This document shows positions 8,068 through 15,627 of a DNA stretch of 15,894 nt, in pieces (position 1 is the first letter of the stretch; each line of letters opens with the position of its first letter). The DNA is taken from positions 1 to 15,894 of the forward strand of contig JADKJR010000040.1 in the NCBI GenBank assembly GCA_016720925.1, read 5' to 3'. The translations under genes were made by a program, and so were the position numbers. The DNA comes from Betaproteobacteria bacterium (lineage in GTDB: Bacteria > Pseudomonadota > Gammaproteobacteria > Burkholderiales > Usitatibacteraceae). Below the pieces are notes generated by a model. It saw nothing but the letters and a program-made list of their open reading frames with translations, was not told the DNA's origin and did not search any database.

Positions 8068-10305
8068 CTACTTCGTAATACTTGCGCTCAACACACTACT
8101 GGTGCTGTCAAAGTTATAGCCGGTTTTGCTGATGTTGTTGACTGTCAGCGTATAGGTGCCTCGGTTGCCGTTGGTGCTGAACCTCGCGACACCGGTCGAA
8201 CCCGTTGTGGCGGTTGCCGTCACCGTCGTGCCGCCGGGTTTGGCCCACGTCGCCGAAACCACCGCGCCAGAGATGACTACGCCGCTGCTATTCTGAACAA
8301 CAACATTGCCGCTTGCGCTGACCTTGTTCTTTTGCAGCGTGGCGGAGAGGTTGATGGCGGTACTCCGCAATACGGGCGTCACAACGACCGGATTGACCAC
8401 GATTGTGGCGGTGCTACTCGCGCTGGTTCCATTGCTGTAGAACACCGTCAACGTGGCGAGGTAAGTCCCGGCGGTGGTATACGTGTGGCTAGAAGTGCCG
8501 GTAAATGACGGAACGCTGTTTCCGGCGTTCAAAATAAACTGGTTGCTGGTGCCATCCCCATAGTTCACTTGATAGGAGCTGATCATGGGTCCGTTCGGAT
8601 CCATGGTCGCGGAACTGGTCAAGGTGACGCTCAACGGCGCTGTGCCGCTCGCGGGAGATGCGGTGATCAGCGGGGGCTGCGCGGGGATCACGCTGGTCGA
8701 TACAGTGATGTTCGAGGTGGTGGTCACACTGGTGTTATCGGTGTAGAAGACCGTCAGATTGGCGGTGTACACGCCGGGCAGCACATAGGTGTGACTTGAA
8801 TTCTGATTGAGCGCGAATGTCCGGGAGCCGTCGCCAAAATCAAGCGTGCCAGAAATGCCAGGGCTGGGGTCCCCATAGTTCAACGTGACATGGCTGATGA
8901 TAGGGCCGTTCGGGTCGCTGGTGACGGACCTTGTAAAGTTCACGACCAGCGGCGCGGTGCCGCTCGTGGGTGTGGCGGTTAGCACCGGCTGGTAGTTCGC
9001 CGTGCCGGGAACGTGCCAGCAAGTCACCAGCGCATCGTAGCCGCCGGTCGCGCAGATATCGCCATTCGGAAGCGGGGTTGCCCAGGTGATCGGCAATTTG
9101 GCGAAGGCCTCCCATTGGGGAACACCGGTAGTGTCGAAACCCACCGTTACACCCTGCAGGTAGGAATTGCCCAAAATGTCCCGCGTGACCGGACCGCCGA
9201 CGCCGGATACGACGGTGGTGCCATCGGCACGCACAAAGATGGAAGCCGGCACTTCGTCACCCGACAAAGCCATGTCGCGCCGGGCCTGCCATTTGATTGA
9301 GCCGCTGGTATTCAGGGCAACAATCCACCAGTCAAAGTAGCCTCCCGCCGAAGTCTGGCCCGCCACCACCAGGCTGCCGTCTGGCGCCAGAGCAATACGG
9401 CTGCCGCTGGCGGTACCGGTTGGCGCATTGGTGTCTGTGCGCCACAAGCGCGCACCCGTTGCGCGGTCATAAGCGACCACGGTAAGAAAGTATGCCAATG
9501 CGGGTGTGCTCGCACCGGTGTAAGCCCTGGCCCGTCACATATACACGCCCGCCGTCCACCACTACGTCGTTGGCATTGATCCCCTCGGCGCCGTTTACAA
9601 GCCATCTGCTGGCACCCGTGGCGGTATTGATGGCCGACGTTCTCCAGATGCCGCCGGAGGCACCGGTGACCACCACATCGGCGCCGTCCGGGCTCAATGC
9701 CGCCCCGCCGTCGGGAACCGATGTCGACGTCGCCCACAGCAGGGCTCCGGAAGGGCTGTACTTGTGCAGGATCGAGTTGTAGCCCAGATAGGCATTACCC
9801 CGGCATCGACGACCAGGCGTCCCACCGAGAGAATGGTCCCAGCGGAATCCACTCGCCACTGAAGCGTTCCGTCCGAGGCGATGCGGACCATGGTGACGCC
9901 GAAGGTGTTGCCACGGGAGTCAATGTTGGTTCCGACCGCAACGAAATCGCCGTTTGGCGCGGCGGCTATCCTGTTTCCCAGAAATGTTCCTGCAACTGGA
10001 CTAACGGATTGTTGCCACCGCAACGCGCCAGCTGCGGTATATGACGTGACGCCCAGACTGCGTGCAAAAGCCGGTCCCGACACCACGGCAACATTGCCCG
10101 CTGGATCGGCGGCAATACCGCTGGCATTTCCCACGCTGGTGTTGCCGGCGGAAAGGCCGCCGGCAGTCCAGAGTATCGGCAGCGTCGTTGCGGCGGTGGC
10201 AGTGCTGGCAGATAACCCTTGTATCACCAGCGAGACGATGCTGACAGCAAAAATATAGCCAATCATCGTAAGGCGCTTCGTTGCTGCATTCATGATGCGA
10301 TTCAT
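8068..10305 (-). pseudogene. Exported beta-propeller plus PKD-domain protein, two compensating frame breaks
   Basis: The start ATG 10305 has TAGGAGA nine bases upstream. A signal peptide follows (MIGYIFAVSIVSLVIQG, cleavage near STATA). The N-terminal half (to about 9000) is a run of PQQ/Kelch-like propeller strands, with repeats of the type IAADPAGNVAVVSG, IAAAPNGDFVAVG, AALSPDGADVVVTG and IALAPDGSLVVAG alternating with LRWQ/LQWR/LLWA/RLWR. Two PKD domains follow at about 8991-8698 and 8676-8392 (each with APL..., DPNGP, a YGD/FGDG turn and SHTY), then a C-terminal immunoglobulin-like domain of the kind with GSTGVARFSTNG. The frame changes at the CCCC run 9798-9801 (one base short) and at CCC 9525-9527 (one base extra), so the second restores the first. 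The full product would be about 745 aa. Probably a surface or secreted adhesion/scaffold protein; the ligand is unknown. Confidence 0.85.
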
Positions 10306-10402
10306 GATCTTGATCTCCTATCAAATTTTCCAACGTCAATTCTTCGCTGGCACCCGCCAGGCGTTGCCTGAAACTGCTGATGAGTGCAACTGCCTTTTTC
10401 AT
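10001..10402 (-). CDS. Doubtful small ORF with a strong ribosome site, overlapping the start of the propeller/PKD gene
   Basis: ATG 10402 follows GGAGGAGG at eight bases' distance, the strongest ribosome site of this region, and opens MKKAVALISSFRQRLAGAS. It sits between the peroxidase stop (10474) and the propeller/PKD start (10305). Only the first 32 codons are free of overlap; beyond 10305 the frame reads through the neighbouring gene in another frame and looks non-coding. It may be a short leader peptide that couples translation of the next gene, with its true stop lost by an indel of the kind frequent here. I do not recognise the peptide. Confidence 0.3.
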   Translation of the reverse strand: MKKAVALISSFRQRLAGASEELTLENLIGDQDHESHHECSNEAPYDDWLYFCCQHRLAGDTRVICQHCHRRNDAADTLDCRRPFRRQHQRGKCQRYCRRSSGQCCRGVGTGFCTQSGRHVIYRSWRVAVATIR

Positions 10403-10473
10403 GCCGATTCCTCCTCCATCGCGGGCCGCAGCAACGTGACGATACCTGCGAACCGCACATCGATCGCTGCGCG

Positions 10474-12080
10474 TCAGTCATCGCCGCGATGGCATCCCTG
10501 AAAGCGCAGCATTGGCAGTCCGCTCGGTACCGATTTCGGAATGAGTGGGCACAGCTCGCGCGCTTTCGCGCCATCGTCAAGAAGGCTGTCGCGAACGAAT
10601 TTCACGAGGTCGTTGAATTCGCTTTCTGACAAGCGCACCGGCGTGGCGAGCAGTGGATCGATGCGTGACAGCACAGGTTCAATCGGGCCAAGGCGATGGC
10701 GAAGATCCTTGTCGACGCCGGCGCGTGACGGGTCATATTGCCGCGCGGACTCGTACACATTCAGATGGTGCCGAATTGCATCCTCGATGCGGGTAAATGC
10801 GCCATTGTGAAAAAAAGCAGGTTGCAGTGCGGCATTGCGAAGTGGTGAACTGCGGAACTTGTAGCGGTCATTGGGATTGCCGGTGATTTGCTCCAACCCG
10901 AAATCCTCGTCCTCACCCGGGCCGTCGTAGATCATGTTGCTCTTGCCGACGCCGAATTCCGGCGCGATCTGCGGCACACCGGCCACGTGCATTTTGAAGT
11001 CGCTGAACATTTCGTTCGACGTTCCGCTCACCGCGTGGCAGCTTGCGCAATTGCCTTTACAGAAAAAGATCAGCGCCCCGCGTTTTTCCGGGGTGGACAT
11101 CGCATTCACCTGGCCGCGGGCAAACTTGTCTATGGGTGCATCCGCGAGGGTCAACGAGAATTCAAATTCCGCGATCGAGCGGCCGAACATTGTGAAGTCT
11201 ATTGGTGCGCCTCCCGCGACCGCCGGGAACAGTGCGCCGAAGCGCCGGCGGTATTCTGCATTGCCATTGAGGCGTTTCAGGACTTCCTGGCGAATCGGCT
11301 CATTCCGAAAGCCGGATGAATCGGGCAGCGGAACCGGGCCGCCCAGGCCGTCATCGAATTGATCGAAGCGCGGTCCAATCGTACCCTTCGTTCCGCTGAA
11401 GCCGGCGACTTCGACCAGTTCGGTTGGGGAATGTGCGCCTGTGCAATCAGCAGATGTTTGACGACCGGATCGTTCGCGGGAACTGGCTCGCGCCTTCAGG
11501 TGCGGGAAAAAAGCCTTGCGAGTTGTCGAATGGGTTACCCGATGGCGCGGAAAATCGGCCGTTCCACATGAGGGGGGTAGAACACCGTGTTCACGACCGA
11601 CGGCGTACGGCGTTGATTGCGAGGCCCTTTCCGGCCCGGGCCAACGATCAGATTATTCTGCACACCGATGGCGATCGACTGTGTGTCGCCAAACCCGCTT
11701 GCGGGCGCATGACAGCCGGCGCAGGTATTGTCGTTGTTCAGCCCGCCCGAGCGGTCAAAGAAGAGCAGTTGGCCGAGTTCGGCAAGACGCGGATTGATCG
11801 CGCGACCGAGACGCGCCTCGAGCGTCGAATCGATGCGGCCGGTAAATCCGGCCTGCTGCAGAACAGACTTCAACATCGCGTTGAGTTTTGCGTTGCCGGA
11901 AACGTCGTCGTCAGCGCGTACCGCGACAGCGGGAGCGAGCGCGACGGCCAGGATGGCGCAAACCTTCGTCGCCCACTTGAAAAGCCTGAATGAGTAGCGA
12001 TTCTGCGATGCCAGGGCGGTCGGCAGGGTGCTCAGCTGCAAAGTGTCATGCGATTTGCTTGGGTTGTGGGACGAGGTCAT
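10474..12080 (-). pseudogene. MauG-like diheme cytochrome c peroxidase, exported, three frame breaks at C/G runs
   Basis: A periplasmic diheme c-type cytochrome of the CCP/MauG family, which reduces hydrogen peroxide or uses it to oxidise a partner protein. ATG 12080 has AGGAG nine bases upstream; a long n-region precedes the signal core (CAILAVALAPAVAVRA, residues 41-56). Heme 1 site is CAGCH (120-124) and heme 2 site is CASCH (about 11049-11035). Family landmarks: LGQLLFFD, NGRFSAPSG, HVAGVPQIAPEFG and FRSSPLRNAALQPAFFHNGA. Frame breaks at the G6 run 11572-11577, the G3 run 11478-11480 and the G4 run 11426-11429 are each repaired by adding one base, giving a continuous protein of about 535 aa, longer than classical CCP (about 330) and within the long MauG-like branch. 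It heads the unit that continues to the PKD protein; a TTTGGGA operator-like site lies 55 bp upstream. Confidence 0.88.
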
Positions 12081-12135
12081 TTGATTCAGCTCCTGATTTT
12101 TTGCGCAGCGGGTTTGCTTGGGGCCGTTCTTATTA

Positions 12136-12165
12136 ATTTGGGACCATAACCCGCCTTTCCCAAAT
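12136..12165 (-). promoter_or_regulatory. Operator-like inverted repeat upstream of the diheme peroxidase (spacing variant)
   Basis: ATTTGGGA (12136-12143) and TCCCAAAT (12158-12165) form a perfect 8-bp inverted repeat with a 14-bp spacer, 55 bp upstream of the peroxidase ATG. The half-site is identical to that of the two copies near 15120 and 15530, where the spacer is 6 bp. The left half is also followed by CCATAACCC, which would be TTTGGGA-N6-TCCC if one T were missing, so a 6-bp-spaced site damaged by a base loss (real or artefactual) is an alternative reading. Confidence 0.55.
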
Positions 12166-12254
12166 AATGTTCAGACCCGAGGCACGGTCTGGACCGGTAA
12201 GCTTTGGAGATGTCCGTCTTTGCCGGGGCGGTCAAACGGGACGAATCAAAACCG

Positions 12255-12299
12255 AAGGCGGTGGAATCTTCAAGTGCCGCGCCGCTTCCTCACCGCCTT
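12255..12299 (-). terminator. Possible weak terminator hairpin after the DUF5666/dockerin gene
   Basis: AAGGCGGTG (12255-12263) and CACCGCCTT (12291-12299) pair perfectly over 9 bp with a 27-nt loop; on the - strand the stem is followed by CGGTTTTGATT. The loop is long and the T-run short, and it lies 220 bp past the stop, so this is only a candidate. Confidence 0.25.
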
Positions 12300-12519
12300 G
12301 AGCCGGTTGCCCGCATCAAGACGGAGCAATCACCCTGAACATGCGGTGTCGGAATTTGGATGGCGGGACGAAAAGTTCACAAGATGAGTGCAATCGAAGC
12401 AAACCTCAGGGGCGCTTCAGTGATTCGTGACGACTATTCATCGAAAACCCAGCATCCACGGGCTTTTCAAGGCGCTTTTTCGCTGCAAGGCGCGCCGGTG
12501 CTTGAGTTTCAAGTCTGCT

Positions 12520-14001
12520 TCACGGTGCCAACGCGGTCCCCGACCGCGCCTTGACCATCGACAGGTCGGCAGCGTCTATCGCACCGGACGCATCGAGGTC
12601 CAGCATGAAATTGGTGCTGCCCAATGTCTGGCCTGATCGCGCTTTCACGCCACTGATATCGCCCGCCGTGACCGCGTGCGAACCATTGACATCGCCAACC
12701 AGAAATCCCATCGAAGCGGCGACGTCACTGCCAGAAACGTTGATATTGCTTAGCGTGATCTTGGCGCGCCGATTGTCCGGCACGCCGGTGAGCGTGACCA
12801 CGACTTCATTTCGAGGGATTGCCGGGATCGTGAAGGTCGCGGAACCGACATCAAACAAACCGGTGGCGTCTTTCGACGTCACGCTGCCCACGGAGCTTAT
12901 CGGTCCATCGAACTGGAAGACGATGCTGTGCACGCTGCCCATGGCGCGCGGCTCAACGGTAACGGCACCGCTGATGTCGGTGCCCGCGGCGATGAGAATG
13001 TCATGGACGCCTGCCGCGCCATGTGTCTTGCGCGATTTTACGGATACCAGCGCGGGGTAATGGTCACGGCGGCAGCGGTCATTACGCCGCCGACGACCGG
13101 CCCCGTCGCGACGGCCTTGGCGCCGTTAGTCAAGGCGCTTATCGGCGCACCGTCGAAGACGGTTTGCAGGTTCATGACGATCGGCTGATTGCCCATCACG
13201 AAACCAGTGGTCGTGACATTGGCTGCAAGGCCCTGCACCAAGCCGAGTTGCATGTCGGTGCTGGCGAGAACCGAGCTTTCAATGGATACACGTTCCGCTA
13301 CGAGTGTGCCGACGACCGGTTCTATGGTCGTTCTCTTGACTTCGACGTACTTCCCGTTCGCCAGGGCCTGGTGCACCGTGGGACAAATCGGCTGTGCTGT
13401 AGTCCACCACTTACGACGGGCCGATCATGAACGTTGTTCCCGTCACATTGCTGATGATGCCACGCAATTCGTACTTGATCAGCGACGCCTTTTTCTCCAC
13501 GCGCGACGCGGTATAGCTGCCGTCGTTGGCGTTATAGAATCCACTCACCTCTACGACATCGCCCGCATTGATCGCGGCGAGATTCGCAGCGTTTTCGTAG
13601 ACGGTTTTTCGATCTGTATTGATCACCAGGCCGAGGATGTTAAAGCGGCCGTTTGTGCCGTTGATCACGGGCGCCGCATCGACCGTACCCTCGATATCGC
13701 CACCGAATTCAACCAGCGTCGCCGTACCGGTCAATCCGCCCGCATCGACGGTTCCTTCCACACGCACCGCCATGCCCAGTTTCAGTTCGCTTTCGGGCCG
13801 ATTCGGAACGCCATTGATGATGATGTTGGCGCCGGAGATGAAGTACTCGACGCCGTTGACGTAGATGCTGGCGAAATCGGTGATGACGCCGAAGGAGCGG
13901 CCAGTGCCGCCTGCGCCGACACCGCCATGAGTCAAGCCCATTGTGAATGCAAGCCAGAGTACCAGCGCAAATTTGACGAAGATCGTTCCAGAAGATTTCA
14001 T
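12520..14001 (-). pseudogene. Exported DUF5666-repeat protein with SRKTHG-type domain and dockerin-like C-terminus, frame broken
   Basis: ATG 14001 is chosen because AAGGA lies seven bases upstream and a signal sequence follows (FVKFALVLWLAFTMGL); an in-frame ATG at 14016 lacks a ribosome site. DUF5666-type repeats follow: residues about 35-105 (GVITDFASIYVNGVEYF, LKLGMAVRVEGTV), 105-172, 178-240 and one more to about 13060. An in-frame TAA at 13411-13413 interrupts repeat 3 (CAA to TAA would explain it), the frame moves at GGG 13380-13382, and again at GGGG 13054-13057. Past the last break the reading continues as PALVSVKSRKTHGAAG, the start of a known C-terminal beta domain, then dockerin-type repeats (VGDVNGSHAVTAGDISGVK and LDLDASGAIDAADLSMVK, about 12699-12541) and TGA at 12520. 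Reconstructed length is about 490 aa. Probably extracellular; no biochemical role is established for DUF5666. That the two halves are one gene is inferred from the lack of any stop-start gap. Confidence 0.75.
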
Positions 14002-14011
14002 GTGGTTTTCC

Positions 14012-14269
14012 TTACGATTCATTGGTACGGATCGACGCAGAGTTGGCGGGAGCGGATATCGCAATTGCAAAAGAACTCCGCGCATCAACTGGGATCGCAG
14101 CAAGAAAGAAAACGAAGGATTTCGGAGAACGATGTGCAGCACCTATTGCTTGTCTGATAGCTGACCTTGACTTGATCGGCGGTGCGAGGCCGCGCCCCCC
14201 CCCCGCAAAAGCGCGCCGCCAGGTACGGCGGCGGTGCATCCAAGTCTTGAATTGTTGGAGCTTGTTCAT
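14012..14269 (-). CDS. Possible small basic protein coupled to the DUF6502 gene
   Basis: An 85-aa frame whose ATG overlaps the DUF6502 stop by four bases (ATGA, 14266-14269) and whose TAA (14012-14014) ends 10 bp before the DUF5666 start, so it fills the gap exactly. The N-terminus is basic and tryptophan-containing (MNKLQQFKTWMHRRRTWRR). A run of ten C on the + strand (14195-14204) lies inside it; after this run codon use loses the GC-rich third position seen before it, so the frame may change there. No family is recognised. The packing argues for a real gene; the codon use argues against its second half. Confidence 0.4.
   Translation of the reverse strand: MNKLQQFKTWMHRRRTWRRAFAGGGRGLAPPIKSRSAIRQAIGAAHRSPKSFVFFLAAIPVDARSSFAIAISAPANSASIRTNES
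14195..14204. repeat. Homopolymer tract C10 (G10 on the coding strand)
   Basis: Ten consecutive C, by far the longest G/C run in the window, inside the possible small ORF and about 190 bp upstream of the DUF5666 start. Such tracts can vary in length by slippage and switch a frame, but they are also where sequencing is least reliable. Confidence 0.8.
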
Positions 14270-15117
14270 TTGTGCGTTTTCTCGGAATCGCTTTTCGAAT
14301 CCGTTCCGTCATCTGTAACTTCTTCATAGTAGTAGATGCCAAAAACAGCGCGCCCGCGGCAATTCAGACTGCTTGGCGTAATGTCACGTCGTTGGAGAAC
14401 TGGGCGCAAATCATCGATAATCGCCTCGCCTTTCTGCCGTGAGATCGCCTTTGTCTCGCTAAGTGTCTCGATCGGTAGATTGTCGGCATAAGCTCTCTGC
14501 TGAAAAAAGCGTTGCTCCGGCGACGCCATTACATTGTGTGAAATCGTTGTGAGGAAATCCGCGCTGTCTTCACCGAGTACGGCCAGAAGAGCTTGTTTGT
14601 TTTCCGAGTCCGGCACGACCGCGCTTTCCGAAATAGGCTCAACCTCGCCATTTGCGAGCTTGCGTACCACGCCGACCCGCAACAGTTCATCAAGCACCGC
14701 ACGCACCGGCATATCGCCGCTATAGCGCTTAACCAGCGACGCGAAACCCTCGCTCGCCCTCCAGCGGCAATGGGGCCGCATGACTTGCGCTGTCCGCTTT
14801 CGGATACTCATGCCGCCACGCGGTCACCACTTTCTCCGCGCGATTGAAAGATTCGATCGCGCCGGTGTTGTCTTCGACCGTCATCGCTTGCAGGCGCGCG
14901 ACTTCCTTTCGATTCAGTCCCGTGATCACGGAGATGCGTGATGCGGTTTGCTTCTTATTCGCGAGAGTGAAGTCTTTTTCGGCCACGTCCACGTACACCC
15001 ACCTTGCGAGGTCCGCAAAGGTTTCATAGGGCACGCTGTGGTGCAAAAGCAGCCGAACCAGCGGCCTCAGCACCGAAGTACCGCAGCGTGCAATGTGCGC
15101 TTGATATCGTTATTCAT
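14266..15117 (-). pseudogene. DUF6502 family protein, putative HTH regulator, two frame breaks
   Basis: The reconstructed protein is about 283 aa, cytoplasmic, without signal or membrane segments. ATG 15117 opens MNNDIKRTLHAAVLR; adding one G at the CC run 15073-15074 joins it to VLRPLVRLLLHHSVPYETFA, the standard DUF6502 N-terminus. ADLARWVYVDVA and a helix-turn-helix-like stretch SRISVITGLNRKEVARLQ follow. A second break near 14747-14757 separates LPLEGE from GFASLVKRYSGDMPVRAVLD, again one continuous family motif. It ends SDSEKTHK. The family is uncharacterised, but the N-terminal half looks like a winged-helix DNA-binding unit. A TTTGGGA-N6-TCCCA site covers its own start region, so it is the best candidate for the factor that reads this site, with autoregulation. 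The DUF5666 gene lies downstream on the same strand. Confidence 0.82.
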
Positions 15118-15119
15118 GT

Positions 15120-15139
15120 TTTGGGAATATTATCCCATC
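15120..15139. promoter_or_regulatory. Operator-like inverted repeat at the DUF6502 start
   Basis: TTTGGGA (15120-15126), spacer ATATTA, then TCCCATC (15133-15139): five of seven positions of the right half match the perfect copy at 15530-15549. It ends two bases from the ATG at 15117 and covers the predicted -10 box, the position expected for a repressor. Confidence 0.65.
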
Positions 15140-15154
15140 ACAGGAGTTAGTCAA
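15127..15154 (-). promoter_or_regulatory. Promoter of the DUF6502 gene, probably giving a leaderless mRNA
   Basis: On the - strand TTGACT (15154-15149) and TAATAT (15132-15127) are separated by 16 bp. Transcription would begin about seven bases on, at or within about three bases of ATG 15117. No ribosome site precedes that ATG, which agrees with a leaderless message. Confidence 0.55.
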
Positions 15155-15475
15155 GTGAAATTTTCATTTAAATCAAGTGACAACCACGTTTGCGCGAATG
15201 CTTTCAGCACGCTCAAGGGCGTCGGTGTGATTGGTTGCATGTTATGCATTCTGTTGCGCATAACGCTGGCAACGGGACTTTGACCTGAGCCGAATGGCCC
15301 TGCGGGAACCCGTCGCCTTACTGGCGGCGCTGGAGCAGGATTGGGTGCTCGCGCCACGCCGGCAGCCTCAATTCGACGAAGAGCCAGGGATATTTTGCGA
15401 AAGTTCGCATTTGGAACTGGACTTCAAACGCCCATGCGGGTTGGGATGCGTCAATTGTCAGGTAAACAAGGTTCA

Positions 15476-15515
15476 ATAAATCAAATACTTAAAATATTTG
15501 TTGCGATAAATCAAA
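15476..15515. repeat. Two direct repeats ATAAATCAAA spaced 30 bp, with an overlapping palindrome
   Basis: ATAAATCAAA occurs at 15476-15485 and 15506-15515, exactly 30 bp apart (about three helical turns). Between and overlapping them is a palindrome with arms CAAATA (15482-15487) and TATTTG (15495-15500). They lie just upstream of the -35 box at 15523 and form an AT-rich block that could act as an UP element or as paired activator sites. Confidence 0.6.
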
Positions 15516-15522
15516 AAAACGC

Positions 15523-15551
15523 TTGACACTTTGGGAAAATAATCCCAAACT
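15523..15551 (+). promoter_or_regulatory. Promoter of the divergent exported-protein gene
   Basis: A consensus -35 TTGACA (15523-15528) is followed after 17 bp by CAAACT (15546-15551), a weak -10. The upstream block is A/T-rich. The start codon lies 76 bp further on. The perfect inverted repeat at 15530-15549 fills the spacer. Confidence 0.6.
15530..15549. promoter_or_regulatory. Perfect operator-like inverted repeat TTTGGGA-N6-TCCCAAA
   Basis: TTTGGGA (15530-15536), spacer AAATAA, TCCCAAA (15543-15549): a perfect 7-bp inverted repeat placed between the -35 and -10 boxes, the classical repressor position. The same half-sites recur at the DUF6502 start and upstream of the diheme peroxidase. 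Confidence 0.7.
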
Positions 15552-15627
15552 GCGGTCGTGATGTGGATTTCTGGCTAGATCCTCATCCATTCGTCCCCCA
15601 ATCACTGGCCGCTACTAAGGAGTCACC

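Larger units (their letters stand above)
12081..12519. other. Intergenic region between the DUF5666/dockerin gene and the peroxidase gene
   Basis: No convincing gene is seen on either strand across these 439 bases. The part near the peroxidase carries the ribosome site and the TTTGGGA inverted repeat. A 9-bp inverted repeat (12255-12263 with 12291-12299) and a direct repeat of GCGCCTTG (near 12470-12495 on the - strand) are the only other structures. A promoter for the peroxidase is expected around the inverted repeat, but I cannot place confident -35 and -10 boxes. Confidence 0.5.
15118..15627. other. Divergent regulatory region between the DUF6502 gene and a + strand exported-protein gene
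   Basis: This 510-bp region holds two outward promoters, two TTTGGGA-type operators at its ends, AT-rich direct repeats and a palindrome beside the rightward promoter. The middle (about 15160-15470) has no convincing gene; a short 61-codon frame at 15294-15479 lacks a ribosome site. A small inverted repeat GTTATGC/GCATAAC lies near 15239-15262, of unknown meaning. Confidence 0.6.

Noticed and set aside
8014..9300. Several + strand frames opposite the PKD gene
   Set aside because: The - strand has PKD and propeller motifs with normal codon use; the + strand frames are low-complexity shadows.
10001..10402. The full 133-codon frame as a second real protein over the PKD gene start
   Set aside because: Beyond 10305 it overlaps a frame with a signal peptide and propeller repeats, and its own sequence becomes Cys/His/Arg-rich noise; only the first part might be used.
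15294..15479. 61-codon + strand frame with a CxxC motif in the divergent region
   Set aside because: No ribosome site, no recognisable family and a position between two promoters; chance is the simplest reading.
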